Positions 42,172 to 51,696 of a stretch of 64,000 nt of DNA are shown piece after piece. The translations under genes and the position numbers were made by a program. The stretch comes from Paractinoplanes atraurantiacus (GTDB lineage: Bacteria > Actinomycetota > Actinomycetes > Mycobacteriales > Micromonosporaceae): NCBI RefSeq assembly GCF_900215205.1, contig NZ_OBDY01000001.1, positions 430,786 through 494,785 on the forward strand. Reading direction: 5' to 3'. Each line of letters begins with the position of its first letter. Position 1 is the first letter of the stretch. The notes under the pieces were generated by a model. The model had not been told where the DNA came from. It did not search any database and saw only the letters and a program-made list of their open reading frames with translations.

Positions 42172-43683
42172 CTATCGGGCGGAGCGCTCTTTGATGATCT
42201 CGGGCGGAATGTCCGCCACGGGCTCCGCTTCGGCCGGCGGCAAAGCACCGAGCGCCACGGTGGCGGCGGAGGCGGGAGTAGCGAAGGCGGGGTCGGCGGC
42301 CGAGGCGGAGGCGGAAGTGGCGAAGGCGGCGTCGGTGGCCGAGGTGGAGGCGGTGGCCGAGGTGGAGGCGGTGGAGGGGGAGGGCGCGGAGGAAGGGTCG
42401 GCGGCCGAGGTGGAGGCAGTGGAGAGGGAGGGCGCGGAGGTGGAGGCAGTGGAGAGGGAGGGCGCCGGCGCGGGGTCCGCGGTGGCCATCGCGGCGATGC
42501 GACGGCGGCGGCTGGGGGCGGCCAGCAAGTGGCCGAGGGCCACCAGGGCGCACACCGCGAAGCAGCCCAGCCACAGGGCCGCGTCGCCCAGATGTTCCTG
42601 GGTGAAGCCGCCCAGGATCGGAGCCAGGGCAGTGCCGGCCGACCACGACAAGGAGCTCAAGCCCTGGTAGCGGCCGCGCAGCGCGGCGGGGGACAGGCCC
42701 GCCACCGTTGCCGCGTTCGAGGGGGACTGGAGCATTTCGCCCAGCGTCCAGATCACCACGGTCAGGGTGAAGAACCAGGCCGCGTTCGCGAAGGCGGTCA
42801 GGCCGAAGCCCACCCCGATGATCAGCGAGGCCACGGCCAGCACCCGCGCGTTGTCGTGGTTGCCGATCAGCTTCGGGATGAAGAGCTGGCCCAGCACGAT
42901 CAGCACGCCGTTCACGGCGATGACCGCGCCGTACGTCGCCGCCGACAGGCCGTCCGAGGTCATCGCGATCGGCAGCGTCGACATGTGCTGCATCATCACG
43001 ACGACGCCGCCCAGGGAGACCAGCAGATAGCCGACGAAGATCCGGTCGCGCAGGACCGTGCCGAGGCCGCCGGGGCTTGCCTGCCGCCGTACGTCAATGC
43101 GGGCCGGCCTTGTCTCTTTGACGAAGATCAGGAAGATCGTGGCCGTGATCAGGGTGCTGGCCGCGTCGACGACGAAGAGCAGGAGGTAGTCGGCCTTGGC
43201 GGCCAGGCCGGCGCCGACCGACGACAGCGCGAAGCCCAGGTTGATCGCCCAATAGTTCAGCGAGTACGCCCGGACGCGATCCTTTTCGGGCACGACGTCG
43301 ACCATCATGGCCGAGAAGGCCGGGCGCACCGCCTCGCTGAAGAAGCCGAGCAGGAACGTCGTGGCCAGGATCTGCCCGTACTCGTGGGCGAAGCCGAGCG
43401 CGAGCATCAGCGCCGCCGCCCCGAACTGGGCGACCAGCATGGTCGGCCGGCGTCCCCAGCGGTCGGCCAGCACCCCGCCGGCCGTCGTGCCGAGGGCGCC
43501 GCCGACCCCGTACAGGCCGATGACCAGGCCGGCCTGGCTCTGGGAGAAGCCGCGCTCGCCGGTCAGATAGATCGCCAGGAAGATCACCACGAAGGAGCCG
43601 AGGCGGTTGATCAGCGTGCCGGTCCAGAGGAGCCAGAACTGCCGTGGCAGACCACCGATGGCCTGGCTGAACCAGCGCTGCAC
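42172..43683 (-). CDS. MFS transporter with Ser/Thr/Ala-rich C-terminal tail
   Basis: A 503-residue major facilitator with 12 membrane helices in the first 395 residues and motif [15 protein letters not shown]. The last 100 residues are a low-complexity cytoplasmic tail of Ala/Ser/Thr with repeated [10 protein letters not shown] units. Similar throughout to the neighbouring MFS gene, so the pair arose by duplication. GTG 43683 start; the stop lies in a 13-bp direct repeat (GTTTCCTATCGGG at 42149 and 42167). Confidence 0.9.
   Translation of the reverse strand: MQRWFSQAIGGLPRQFWLLWTGTLINRLGSFVVIFLAIYLTGERGFSQSQAGLVIGLYGVGGALGTTAGGVLADRWGRRPTMLVAQFGAAALMLALGFAHEYGQILATTFLLGFFSEAVRPAFSAMMVDVVPEKDRVRAYSLNYWAINLGFALSSVGAGLAAKADYLLLFVVDAASTLITATIFLIFVKETRPARIDVRRQASPGGLGTVLRDRIFVGYLLVSLGGVVVMMQHMSTLPIAMTSDGLSAATYGAVIAVNGVLIVLGQLFIPKLIGNHDNARVLAVASLIIGVGFGLTAFANAAWFFTLTVVIWTLGEMLQSPSNAATVAGLSPAALRGRYQGLSSLSWSAGTALAPILGGFTQEHLGDAALWLGCFAVCALVALGHLLAAPSRRRRIAAMATADPAPAPSLSTASTSAPSLSTASTSAADPSSAPSPSTASTSATASTSATDAAFATSASASAADPAFATPASAATVALGALPPAEAEPVADIPPEIIKERSAR
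42407..42466 (-). repeat. 30-bp direct repeat in the MFS tail
   Basis: Two adjacent 30-bp copies beginning GAGGTGGAGGCAGTGG (plus strand) encode repeats of the Ser/Thr tail. They sit in a longer purine-rich plus-strand tract (about 42250-42475). Confidence 0.9.
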
Positions 43684-43825
43684 GCCGCACCCCGATCGTG
43701 AAGTAAGTAGTGATCAAGCGTTATTGCCTTACAACCTAGGTGAGCGCGCAACTCCGTTTCCACGTGGTGGTCGCCACTGGTGGGTCCGCGCCCGCCGCCG
43801 ATCCGGCTGCGGCAGGATGGAGCGC

Positions 43826-44572
43826 ATGACAGGGACTTTGGTGCTGCTGCGACACGGCAACAGCGAGTGGAACGCCAAGAACCTCTTCACCGGCTGGGTC
43901 GACGTCGACCTCGACGCCAAGGGTGAGGACGAGGCCCGCCGCGGCGGCGAGCTCCTCAAGGCGCAGGGCGTGCTGCCGGACGTGGTGCACACCAGCGTTC
44001 TGCGCCGGGCCATCCGGACCAGCGAGATCGCGCTGCACATCGCCGACCGCCACTGGATTCCGGTGAAGCGCTCCTGGCGCCTCAACGAGCGCCACTACGG
44101 CGCTCTCCAGGGCAAGGACAAGAAGCAGACGCTCGAGGCGTACGGCGAGGAGCAGTTCATGCTCTGGCGCCGGTCGTACGACGTGCCGCCGCCGCCGATC
44201 GAGCGCGACTCCGAGTTCGCCCAGTTCGACGACCCGCGGTACGCGCTGCTGCCGCCGGAGGCGCTGCCCACGGCCGAGTGCCTCAAGGACGTGCTGGTCC
44301 GCGCGCTGCCGTACTGGTACGACGAGATCGTCCCGGACCTGCGGGCCGGCAAGACGGTGCTGGTCGCCGCGCACGGCAACTCGCTGCGCGCCATCGTCAA
44401 GCACCTCGACGGCATCTCCGACGAGGCGATCGCCAAGCTGAACATCCCGACCGGCATCCCGCTGCGCTACGAGCTGGACGACAACTTGCGCCCGGTCACC
44501 GCCGGCGGCACGTACCTCGACCCCGAGGCGGCCAAGGAAGCGGCCGCGGCCGTCGCCAACCAGGGCCGTTAG
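43826..44572 (+). CDS. gpmA: 2,3-bisphosphoglycerate-dependent phosphoglycerate mutase
   Basis: A glycolytic enzyme interconverting 3- and 2-phosphoglycerate. The 248-residue product has the phospho-His motif [10 protein letters not shown] (His10), FTGWVDVDL, the [12 protein letters not shown] loop and the second His in [13 protein letters not shown] 43826 fits family starts; ATG 43817 is in frame three codons upstream and cannot be excluded. It diverges from the MFS pair. Confidence 0.96.
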   Translation: MTGTLVLLRHGNSEWNAKNLFTGWVDVDLDAKGEDEARRGGELLKAQGVLPDVVHTSVLRRAIRTSEIALHIADRHWIPVKRSWRLNERHYGALQGKDKKQTLEAYGEEQFMLWRRSYDVPPPPIERDSEFAQFDDPRYALLPPEALPTAECLKDVLVRALPYWYDEIVPDLRAGKTVLVAAHGNSLRAIVKHLDGISDEAIAKLNIPTGIPLRYELDDNLRPVTAGGTYLDPEAAKEAAAAVANQGR

Positions 44573-44585
44573 AAGCACACAGCAA

Positions 44586-44617
44586 AGGGCCGGGACGCCC
44601 CGTGGCGTCCCGGCCCT
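44586..44617. terminator. Terminator between gpmA and phoU
   Basis: A perfect 14-bp stem AGGGCCGGGACGCC / GGCGTCCCGGCCCT with loop CCGT, 13 bases after gpmA and 24 bases beyond the converging phoU stop. It is suitable for both. Confidence 0.85.
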
Positions 44618-44641
44618 GCTCCGTCCAGGCGAGCGAGGTGC

Positions 44642-45295
44642 TCAGCTCTGGCCGGTCACCTTGTCTCCGGTGATCAGGTAGACCAGCTGCGCGCCGACGT
44701 TCACGGCGTGGTCGGCGTACCGCTCGTAGAACCGGCCCAGCAGGGCGCCGTCGATGGCGGTCTCGGCGCCGTACGGCCAGTCGTCGGCCAGCATGATGCG
44801 GAACAGCTCGCGCTCCTGGTCGTCGATCTTGTCGTCGGCCGTCTCGAGGGCCGCCGCCAGCTCGGCGTCGGGGTGGGCCAGCAGCTTGGTGATCTCGCCG
44901 GCCATCGCGTCGGCCACCTCGGCCATCTTCTTGAAGACCGGGCGCAGCTCGGCCGGGACGGCCGGCGACGGGTGACGGCGGATGGCCGTCTTGGCCACGT
45001 GCTCGGCGAGGTCGCCCATGCGCTCGATGTCGGCCGAGATGTGCAGGGCGGTGATGACCATCCGCAGGTCGGAGGCGACCGGCGCCTGGCGGGCGATGGT
45101 GTCGGCCACCTTCGTCTCGACCTGGCTGTAGATCGCGTCGATCTCGACGTCGCGCTCGATGACCGACTCGGCGGCCTTGAGGTCGGCGGTCAGCAGCGCC
45201 GTGGTCGCGTTCCGCAGCGCGGTGCGCACCCCTTCTGCCATGGTCACCAGCAGGCGGGTGACCTCGTTGAGGTCGGCCTGGAACTCCTCGCGCAT
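44642..45295 (-). CDS. phoU: Phosphate signalling protein PhoU
   Basis: PhoU restrains phosphate uptake and the SenX3-RegX3 system when phosphate is ample. The 217-residue product has the duplicated three-helix PhoU repeat with ALHISADIERMGDLAEHVAK and RFYERYADHAVNVGAQLVYLITG. ATG 45295 starts the conserved MREEFQADLNE; upstream frame is the divergent promoter region. Confidence 0.96.
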   Translation of the reverse strand: MREEFQADLNEVTRLLVTMAEGVRTALRNATTALLTADLKAAESVIERDVEIDAIYSQVETKVADTIARQAPVASDLRMVITALHISADIERMGDLAEHVAKTAIRRHPSPAVPAELRPVFKKMAEVADAMAGEITKLLAHPDAELAAALETADDKIDDQERELFRIMLADDWPYGAETAIDGALLGRFYERYADHAVNVGAQLVYLITGDKVTGQS

Positions 45296-45384
45296 GTTGT
45301 CTCGTCCCCAGGGGCTCGCGGTCGCCCCGAAACAGGGCGCGACCTTGGTTGTCGTCCAGGCTAGGGGCAACCAGCAGCGGACAC

Positions 45385-45422
45385 GTGAACGGCGATGAAC
45401 GACGCCGGGCGCAGTGGTGAAC
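45385..45422. promoter_or_regulatory. Candidate PHO box between phoU and senX3
   Basis: Three TGAAC words (GTGAAC 45385, ATGAAC 45395, GTGAAC 45417) lie in the same orientation with spacings of 10 and 22 bases, resembling the GTTCAC-type direct repeats bound by PhoP/RegX3 regulators. This is inferred from pattern and location in the divergent region. Confidence 0.5.
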
Positions 45423-45494
45423 ATTATTCGACGCGCGCCCGGTTTGTCCGGATACCCCTAGGGCTCAGGTAAACAATGACCCTACGATCGCAGC

Positions 45495-46787
45495 GTGGAC
45501 CTGGTGTACGGCACTCTCCTGACCCTCGTCGCGCTGGCTGTCGGCGTGGCTGCGGGGGTCTTCATCGCCCGTGCCCGTAGGTCGCCCGGGTCGGACGCCG
45601 CTGCCTCCCGGAAAGATGAGGGAGGACGCGCCATCGACACGGACGAGCCGCACACCGGCAAGCACAGCATGAAGGGGCTCGGCCGCAAGAGCCTCGACTC
45701 GCTGCGCGTCGGCGTGGTGGTCCTCGACGCCGAGGATCACCCGGTGCTGGTCAACCCGGCCGCCCGGGCGATGGGTCTGCTCCGCTCCGGCGGCGCCCCG
45801 GGCACCATCGCGGCCCACCCGATCCTGCGCACGCTCGCCGGCCAGGTGCGGCGCACGGGCGTACGGCGGGAAGTCGAACTTGATCTTCCGCATGGACGGG
45901 CCGGAGCCGCTCAGGCGCCGCTCGGCCTGCACCTGCGGGCGGTGGCGCTGAACTCGACGCACGTGGCGGTCGAGGCGGCCGACGTCACCGAGTCGCACCG
46001 GCTGGCCCGCGTGCGCCGCGACTTCGTGGCCAACGTCAGCCACGAGCTGAAGACCCCCATCGGCGCTCTCCAGCTGCTGGCCGAGGCGCTGCTGGACGCG
46101 ACCGAGGTGCCGGCGGCCGAGGCCGTCGAGGGCGAGGAGGCCAACGAGGACCTGCTCGCGGCCCGCCGGTTCGCCGAGCGGATCCACCACGAGTCGGCCC
46201 GGATGGGCCGCCTGGTCAACGAGCTGCTCGAGCTGACCCGGCTCCAGGGCGCCGAGCCGCTGCCCACCCCCGAGCCGGTCGCCGTCGACTGGATCATCGC
46301 CGAGGTGATCGACCGCACCCGCACCACCGCCTCGGCCAAGAACATCGAGGTCGTCTACTCCGGTCCCAAGGGCGCTACCGTTTACGGCAGCGACAGTCAG
46401 GTGGCGACCGCGGTGACCAACCTCGTGGAGAACGCGATCGCGTACTCCGGAGATGACACTAAGGTCGAGCTCACCCTGCGTAACGACGACGACTGGGTCG
46501 AGATCGACGTCGCCGACCAGGGCATCGGCATCGCGCCGCACGACGTCGACCGGATCTTCGAGCGGTTCTACCGCGCCGATCAGGCCCGGTCGCGCTCGAC
46601 CGGCGGCACCGGTCTCGGCCTGGCCATCGTCAAGCACATCGCCACCAACCACGGCGGCCGGGTCGACGTGACCAGCAGCCTCGGCGACGGCTCGACGTTC
46701 ACTCTGCGCCTACCGGCGCGTCCCCCGGAAGCCCCCTTGCCGTTACCGACGGCAATTGAGATCGAGTCCGGTGCTGGCGGGCGTTGA
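45495..46787 (+). CDS. senX3: Phosphate-responsive sensor histidine kinase SenX3/PhoR
   Basis: A 430-residue kinase: N-terminal membrane helix (about 4-24), PAS-like domain (70-165), HisKA with phospho-His183 in FVANVSHELKTPIGAL, and HATPase motifs NLVENAIAYS, DQGIGIAPHD and GGTGLGLAIVKHI. GTG 45495 start. With regX3 it forms the low-phosphate two-component system; phoU is divergent. Confidence 0.95.
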   Translation: MDLVYGTLLTLVALAVGVAAGVFIARARRSPGSDAAASRKDEGGRAIDTDEPHTGKHSMKGLGRKSLDSLRVGVVVLDAEDHPVLVNPAARAMGLLRSGGAPGTIAAHPILRTLAGQVRRTGVRREVELDLPHGRAGAAQAPLGLHLRAVALNSTHVAVEAADVTESHRLARVRRDFVANVSHELKTPIGALQLLAEALLDATEVPAAEAVEGEEANEDLLAARRFAERIHHESARMGRLVNELLELTRLQGAEPLPTPEPVAVDWIIAEVIDRTRTTASAKNIEVVYSGPKGATVYGSDSQVATAVTNLVENAIAYSGDDTKVELTLRNDDDWVEIDVADQGIGIAPHDVDRIFERFYRADQARSRSTGGTGLGLAIVKHIATNHGGRVDVTSSLGDGSTFTLRLPARPPEAPLPLPTAIEIESGAGGR

Positions 46788-46818
46788 GCCTGTGAGCCGG
46801 AAGATGGAAGGAACCACA

Positions 46819-47502
46819 TTGGCCCGCGTGCTCGTGGTCGAGGATGAGGAGTCGTTCTCCGACGCCCTGTCGTACATGCTGCGCAAGGAGGGCTTCGAGG
46901 TCTCGGTCGCCCCGACCGGAACCTCCGCCCTGACGCAGTTCGACCGGACCGGTGCCGACATCGTGCTGCTCGACCTCATGCTTCCGGAGATGTCCGGCAC
47001 CGAGGTCTGCCGTCAGCTGCGTCAGCGCTCGGCCGTCCCGATCATCATGGTCACCGCCCGGGACAGCGAGATCGACAAGGTCGTGGGCCTGGAGATCGGC
47101 GCCGACGACTACGTGACCAAGCCGTACTCGCCGCGTGAGCTGGTCGCCCGGATCCGCGCCGTGCTGCGCCGCCAGGGCACCGAGGCGGCCGAGGTCTCCA
47201 CCCCGACGCTGGCCGCCGGCCCGGTCCGGATGGACGTCGAGCGGCACGTGGTGACCGTCGACGGCAGCGGTGTCCAGCTGCCGCTGAAGGAGTTCGAGCT
47301 GCTCGAGCTGCTGCTGCGCAACGCCGGCCGGGTGCTGACCCGCGGCCAGCTGATCGACCGGGTCTGGGGCGCCGACTACGTCGGTGACACCAAGACCCTC
47401 GACGTCCACGTGAAGCGCCTGCGCTCCAAGGTGGAGCCCGAGCCGTCGGCCCCGCGCTACATCGTCACGGTGCGAGGCCTCGGCTACAAATTCGAGCCCT
47501 GA
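46819..47502 (+). CDS. regX3: Phosphate-responsive response regulator RegX3/PhoP
   Basis: An OmpR-family regulator, 227 residues, the same length as mycobacterial RegX3. Receiver with Asp52 in VLLDLMLPE and KPYSPREL; winged-helix domain with VLTRGQLIDRVWG and LDVHVKRLRSKVE. TTG 46819 is chosen for the GGAAGGA site and the conserved ARVLVVEDEE start. Confidence 0.95.
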   Translation: MARVLVVEDEESFSDALSYMLRKEGFEVSVAPTGTSALTQFDRTGADIVLLDLMLPEMSGTEVCRQLRQRSAVPIIMVTARDSEIDKVVGLEIGADDYVTKPYSPRELVARIRAVLRRQGTEAAEVSTPTLAAGPVRMDVERHVVTVDGSGVQLPLKEFELLELLLRNAGRVLTRGQLIDRVWGADYVGDTKTLDVHVKRLRSKVEPEPSAPRYIVTVRGLGYKFEP

Positions 47503-47539
47503 CCCCCGTCCAACCACCCCGCCGCCGCCCTTGAACGGC

Positions 47540-48406
47540 CTAAAGGCTGTCTGGGGGCGCGGCCGGCTCACGTCCGCCGCGCTTCTTCGGTGCCCCGGCC
47601 TTGACCGTGGCCGGGTGCACCGCGGTCAGACCCTTTGCCAGCCGGTCGGCGCAGAGCTCGGCCAGCTTGTCGTAGGCCGACTGGCCGACCAGGGCGATCA
47701 GCTCCGGCGCGTACGAGACGTACATCGGCTCGGTGCCGACATGCGCGTCCGGCGACGACGTGCACCACCAGTCGAGATCGTGGCCGCCCGGGCCCCAGCC
47801 GCGCCGATCGAACTCGGTCAGCGTCGACTGCAGCACCTTCGTACCGTCCGGGCGCTTGATCCAGTCCTGCTCCCGGCGCACCGGAAGCTGCCAGCAGACG
47901 TCGGGCTTGTAGGTCAGCGGGTGTACGCCGTCACGCAGCGCCTGCGCGTGCAGGGCGCACCCGCCACCACCGGCGAAGTCGGCGTCGTTGAGGAAGACGC
48001 ACGGGCCGTCAGCGGACTGGGTCGCCGTGCGCCGGGCCGGCTTGGACCCGTCGATCGTGTCCAGTTCCGTGTAGTTCTTGAAGCCCCGGCGGTGGTGCTG
48101 CCAGTTCTCCGGAGTGAGTTTGGCCGCCGCCGCCTTCACCCTGTTCTCGTCGTCGGCGTCGGTGAAGAACGCGCCGTGTGAGCAGCAGCCGTCCTGCGCG
48201 CGCCCGGCCACGATGCCGTGGCAGGCCGAGCCGAAGACGCACGTCCATCGCGACAGCAACCAGGTCAGATCGGCTCGGACCAGGTGCTTGTCGTCATCGG
48301 GGTCGAGGAACTCGATCCACTCACGAGGGAAATCGAGATCGACCTCGGCGGCACGGGCGGCTGCCGCAGCGTCGAGGACGATGCGGATCTGTTGACGGCG
48401 GCTCAC
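47540..48406 (-). CDS. Cysteine-rich conserved actinobacterial protein
   Basis: A 288-residue soluble protein from GTG 48406. Seven Cys fall in conserved-looking contexts: [38 protein letters not shown] and [12 protein letters not shown]. The spacing recalls YkgJ/DUF3109-type proteins that may hold an Fe-S cluster or zinc. Function unknown. It converges on regX3 and diverges from the next gene. The very long frame upstream lies antisense to the next gene and is not coding. Confidence 0.82.
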   Translation of the reverse strand: MSRRQQIRIVLDAAAAARAAEVDLDFPREWIEFLDPDDDKHLVRADLTWLLSRWTCVFGSACHGIVAGRAQDGCCSHGAFFTDADDENRVKAAAAKLTPENWQHHRRGFKNYTELDTIDGSKPARRTATQSADGPCVFLNDADFAGGGGCALHAQALRDGVHPLTYKPDVCWQLPVRREQDWIKRPDGTKVLQSTLTEFDRRGWGPGGHDLDWWCTSSPDAHVGTEPMYVSYAPELIALVGQSAYDKLAELCADRLAKGLTAVHPATVKAGAPKKRGGREPAAPPDSL

Positions 48407-48517
48407 CCGGGTCAGCGTACGCCCGCAGGTGACCCCCGCCGTGTCGCCGCCCGGTATGGCCGCATATACCCGGTAGAGGAGACGGCGTACGCGACAAACG
48501 GGTCTACGCTTGAGAGC

Positions 48518-49339
48518 GTGAGTTCCCGCGTTCCCGTGCTTCTGTCCAGCTCGTCGGTCTTCCCCGAGCCGACCGCGGCCGCGTTCGAGCTGGCCGCCAC
48601 GACCGGCTACGACGGCCTCGAGGTCATGGTCTGGACCGACCGCGTCAGCCAGGACGCCGGCGCGCTGAAGGGTCTGGCCGATCACTACAACGTTCCGGTG
48701 CTGTCGGTCCACGCGCCCTGCCTGCTGGTGACCCAGCGGGTGTGGAGCACCGATCCCTGGGAGAGGCTGAGCCGCGCGGCCCAGCTGGCCGAGACGCTCG
48801 GCGCCCCCACGGTGGTGGTGCACCCGCCGTTCAGCTGGCAGCGCGACTACGCCAAGAACTTCTCGGCCGGCCTGGCCAAGATCCAGGCCCGGCATCCCGA
48901 CCTCGACTTCGCGATCGAAAACATGTTCCCGGTGAAGATGGCCGGCCGCTGGTTCGTGCCCTACACGCCGGGCTGGGACCCGACCGCGACCGGCTTCGAC
49001 GCCTACACGCTCGACCTGTCCCACTGCGCCGCGTCGCGCATCAACTCGCTGGCCATGGCCGACAAGATGGGCGCCGGCCTCAAGCACGTGCACCTCGGCG
49101 ACGGCACCGGTGAGGGCCGCGACGAGCACCTGGTGCCCGGCCGCGGCAACCAGCCCTGCGCCGAGCTGCTGCGCTCGCTGTCGGCGCGCGGCTTCACCGG
49201 CTCGGTCGCGCTGGAGGTCTCCACGCGCAAGGCACCCAGCCGCGCGGCCCGCGAGGCCGACCTGCGCGAGTCCTTGGAGTTCGCCCGCCGCCATTTGAAG
49301 CCGGCCGAGTCACCCACGCCTGCCATCACGCGGGGCTGA
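48518..49339 (+). CDS. TIM-barrel sugar phosphate isomerase/epimerase-like protein
   Basis: A 273-residue AP-endonuclease-2/xylose-isomerase-like barrel with [46 protein letters not shown] and VALEVS, the metal-binding His/Glu/Asp positions expected for the superfamily. GTG 48518 is assigned from the conserved [13 protein letters not shown] start. Substrate not identifiable. Confidence 0.88.
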   Translation: MSSRVPVLLSSSSVFPEPTAAAFELAATTGYDGLEVMVWTDRVSQDAGALKGLADHYNVPVLSVHAPCLLVTQRVWSTDPWERLSRAAQLAETLGAPTVVVHPPFSWQRDYAKNFSAGLAKIQARHPDLDFAIENMFPVKMAGRWFVPYTPGWDPTATGFDAYTLDLSHCAASRINSLAMADKMGAGLKHVHLGDGTGEGRDEHLVPGRGNQPCAELLRSLSARGFTGSVALEVSTRKAPSRAAREADLRESLEFARRHLKPAESPTPAITRG

Positions 49340-49370
49340 CCACCACGGCAATCGCCTGCCATCTCAGCGG

Positions 49371-49931
49371 TTACAAGGCGATTGCCTCGCGGAGCGAAGC
49401 GGAGCCAGCCAGCTCAGCGCGCTTGCGGGCTCGGTGCGCGGCCACGTGGGAACGCGTGGCGCAGCGCTCCGAGCAGAAGCGGCGGCAGTTGTTGGATGAC
49501 GTGTCGAGGTAGACGTTGCCGCAGCGCTCGTCGGCGCAGATGCCGAAGCGGGCGCTGCCGTACTCGCAGAGCCAGACCGAGAGGCCCCACGCGGCGCCGG
49601 CCAGGTATTCGGAGCTGACCGACGAGCCGCGGCTGGTCACGTGCATGTGCCAGTCGGCGGCGTCGTGCCCGGAGATGCGCGGCTGCACGGGGTACACCTC
49701 GAGCAGCGAGTTCAGCTCGGTCACGGCCTCGGCGTCGCGGCCGCTCGTGCCGTACTCGAAGACGTCGCGCAGGCGCCGCTGAGCGCGGCGGAAGACGGCG
49801 ACGTCCTTTTCCGCGACCTCCTCGCGCATCCAGCCCTGCTCGTCGGTGAACAGGGCCCGGAGAGCGGCGAGATCACTCACCTCCGCGTTGACGAGGTCAA
49901 CAGCGGTTCGGGCGTACGCATCGAAGTCCAC
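49371..49931 (-). CDS. CGNR zinc-finger protein
   Basis: A 186-residue protein with an N-terminal ABATE-like domain (DFDAYARTAVDLVNAEVSDL) and a C-terminal CGNR-type finger (GICADERCGNVYLD then RRFCSERCATRSHVAAHR). Such proteins are probable DNA-binding regulators. GTG 49931 is preferred to ATG 49967 because it begins the conserved domain; the ribosome site is weak. Confidence 0.85.
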   Translation of the reverse strand: MDFDAYARTAVDLVNAEVSDLAALRALFTDEQGWMREEVAEKDVAVFRRAQRRLRDVFEYGTSGRDAEAVTELNSLLEVYPVQPRISGHDAADWHMHVTSRGSSVSSEYLAGAAWGLSVWLCEYGSARFGICADERCGNVYLDTSSNNCRRFCSERCATRSHVAAHRARKRAELAGSASLREAIAL

Positions 49932-50020
49932 CCGACAAAGGTAGCCGCACCGGCCGCCGACGAACATGGCCCGCGTGCCACTCCCACGATCGGAGGTGGA
50001 CCGGACGATACGCTCGGGAC

Positions 50021-50899
50021 ATGCTCCGCTCCCTGTTCCTGTCCGCCGCCGGATCGGACCGCCTCGGGCGCCTCGCGGCCGCCCTCCCGGTCAGCCGAAA
50101 GGTCGCCGCCCGTTTCGTCGCCGGTGACGGGGTCGGCGAGGCGGTGCGCACCGGCCGCGCCCTGGCCGACGACGGGCTGTACGTGACCTTCGACCACCTG
50201 GCTGAGGAGACGCGCAGCGCGGAGCAGGCGGTCGCCGTCCGCGACGAATACCGCGCCCTGCTGGCCCGGGCGAAAGACGCCGGCCTGACCCCGGCCGCCG
50301 AGGTCAGTCTGAAGCTGTCGGCGCTGGGCCTGCGGCTCGACGAGCGGCTGGCCTACGAGCACGCCCAGGCGGTCTGCGCGGCCGCGGCCGAGACCGGCAC
50401 GACGGTGACGCTGGACGCCGAGGACCACACCACCACCGACGCGGTCCTCGAGATCCTGGCCGAGCTGCGCAAGGACCACCCGGGCACGGGGGCGGTGCTC
50501 CAGGCCTGTCTGAGGCGCACCGAGGGCGACTGCCGCGAGCTGGCCACGGCCGGGTCGCGGGTGCGGCTCTGCAAGGGCGCCTACGCGGAGCCGGAGTCGG
50601 TGGCGTTCCAGTCCGCCCTCGACATCGACAAGTCGTTCGTGCGGTGCCTGAACATCTTGATGTCGGGCGACGGTTATCCGATGGTCGCGACGCACGACCC
50701 GCGGCTGATCGCGATCGCCGAGGACCGGGCGCGCTGGTTCGACCGCCTGCCGGAGGAGTACGAGTTCCAGCTCCTCCACGGGGTGCGCCCGCAGGAGCAG
50801 GCCCGGCTGGCCGCCGGTGGCAACGTCGTGCGGGTCTATCTGCCGTACGGCACCCACTGGTACGGCTACGTCGTGCGCCGTCTCGCCGACCGACGGTAG
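50021..50899 (+). CDS. Proline dehydrogenase
   Basis: A 292-residue FAD-dependent monofunctional PRODH that oxidises proline to pyrroline-5-carboxylate. Barrel motifs: EVSLKLSALGLRLDE, VTLDAEDH, RLCKGAYAEPE, MVATHDPRLI, and the C-terminal EFQLLHGVRPQEQ and VYLPYGTHWYGYVVRRLADR that bind proline. No P5C dehydrogenase gene is adjacent. Confidence 0.94.
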   Translation: MLRSLFLSAAGSDRLGRLAAALPVSRKVAARFVAGDGVGEAVRTGRALADDGLYVTFDHLAEETRSAEQAVAVRDEYRALLARAKDAGLTPAAEVSLKLSALGLRLDERLAYEHAQAVCAAAAETGTTVTLDAEDHTTTDAVLEILAELRKDHPGTGAVLQACLRRTEGDCRELATAGSRVRLCKGAYAEPESVAFQSALDIDKSFVRCLNILMSGDGYPMVATHDPRLIAIAEDRARWFDRLPEEYEFQLLHGVRPQEQARLAAGGNVVRVYLPYGTHWYGYVVRRLADRR

Positions 50900-51112
50900 A
50901 CACCTTGTCCGTCCCCGAAAGCAACAATTGGGGCAGAAACGGTGCACAACCGGCGTGTTGGCCTTGACTTTTTCCGGCCTTTTTCACGGAACGCATCGCG
51001 TTGGTCACAGCCGTATCGATACCGTTCTGATGACACGCACGTTCTCCGCCGCGTCGCAAACGCTTATCTCTCCGCCGCGGCCCGTGCCTGCGAAAGGATC
51101 GGTGCGTACGAG

Positions 51113-51325
51113 ATGACGGGTCCAGCCCAGACCGAGGAACGGCTCTCGGAGGTGCGGTTCCTGACCGTCGCCGAGGTGGCCTCTCTGATGAGGGTCTCCA
51201 AGATGACGGTCTATCGGTTGGTGCACGGCGGTGACCTCACCGCCGTCCGGGTCGGCCGGTCCTTCCGGGTGCCCGAGCACGCCGTGCACGAGTACTTGCG
51301 CGGCGCTTTCTCCCAGACGGCCTAG
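51113..51325 (+). CDS. Small excisionase/MerR-type helix-turn-helix protein
   Basis: A 70-residue DNA-binding protein: [43 protein letters not shown] is a complete winged HTH of the excisionase (HTH_17) family, with little beyond it. ATG 51113 start. It sits directly upstream of the 33-residue basic protein. It resembles BldC in size only. Confidence 0.88.
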   Translation: MTGPAQTEERLSEVRFLTVAEVASLMRVSKMTVYRLVHGGDLTAVRVGRSFRVPEHAVHEYLRGAFSQTA

Positions 51326-51474
51326 GCCGTTTTGGCCCGGCGCTCGCCGGGCTTGTACGCTGGTGCGGTTGGCTCCCGATTGCTCCGCGCGCCCGGGACC
51401 CCGTTCAGCTCGGATACGGGACGTGCCACCGCGCACGCGCCGGTCCGATCCACCAGTTTCGAGAGGCATGTCGT

Positions 51475-51576
51475 ATGGGCTCCGTGGTCAAGAAGCGCCG
51501 CAAGCGTATGGCGAAGAAGAAGCACCGCAAGCTGCTGCGCAAGACCCGCGTCCAGCGTCGCCGTCTGGGCAAGTGA
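51475..51576 (+). CDS. 33-residue AURKAIP1/COX24-domain basic protein (bS22-like)
   Basis: ATG 51475 opens a 33-codon frame: [19 protein letters not shown] followed by [14 protein letters not shown], stop TGA at 51574. It is almost identical to the mycobacterial small ribosomal protein bS22, found at the decoding face of the 30S subunit. GAGAGG lies 9 bases upstream. Too short for ordinary gene calling, but its sequence is conserved throughout actinobacteria. Confidence 0.95.
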   Translation: MGSVVKKRRKRMAKKKHRKLLRKTRVQRRRLGK

Positions 51577-51696
51577 TGGTGGGTCGGTTAACAACGGGTT
51601 GGCATCGGTTTTCCGCCGCGGGCTAACTCAGTCTGCCGACCTTTCCATCCCTTGCCGCACGTATCGCACCCGTACGCATCGGAAGGTGCGCCCGAC

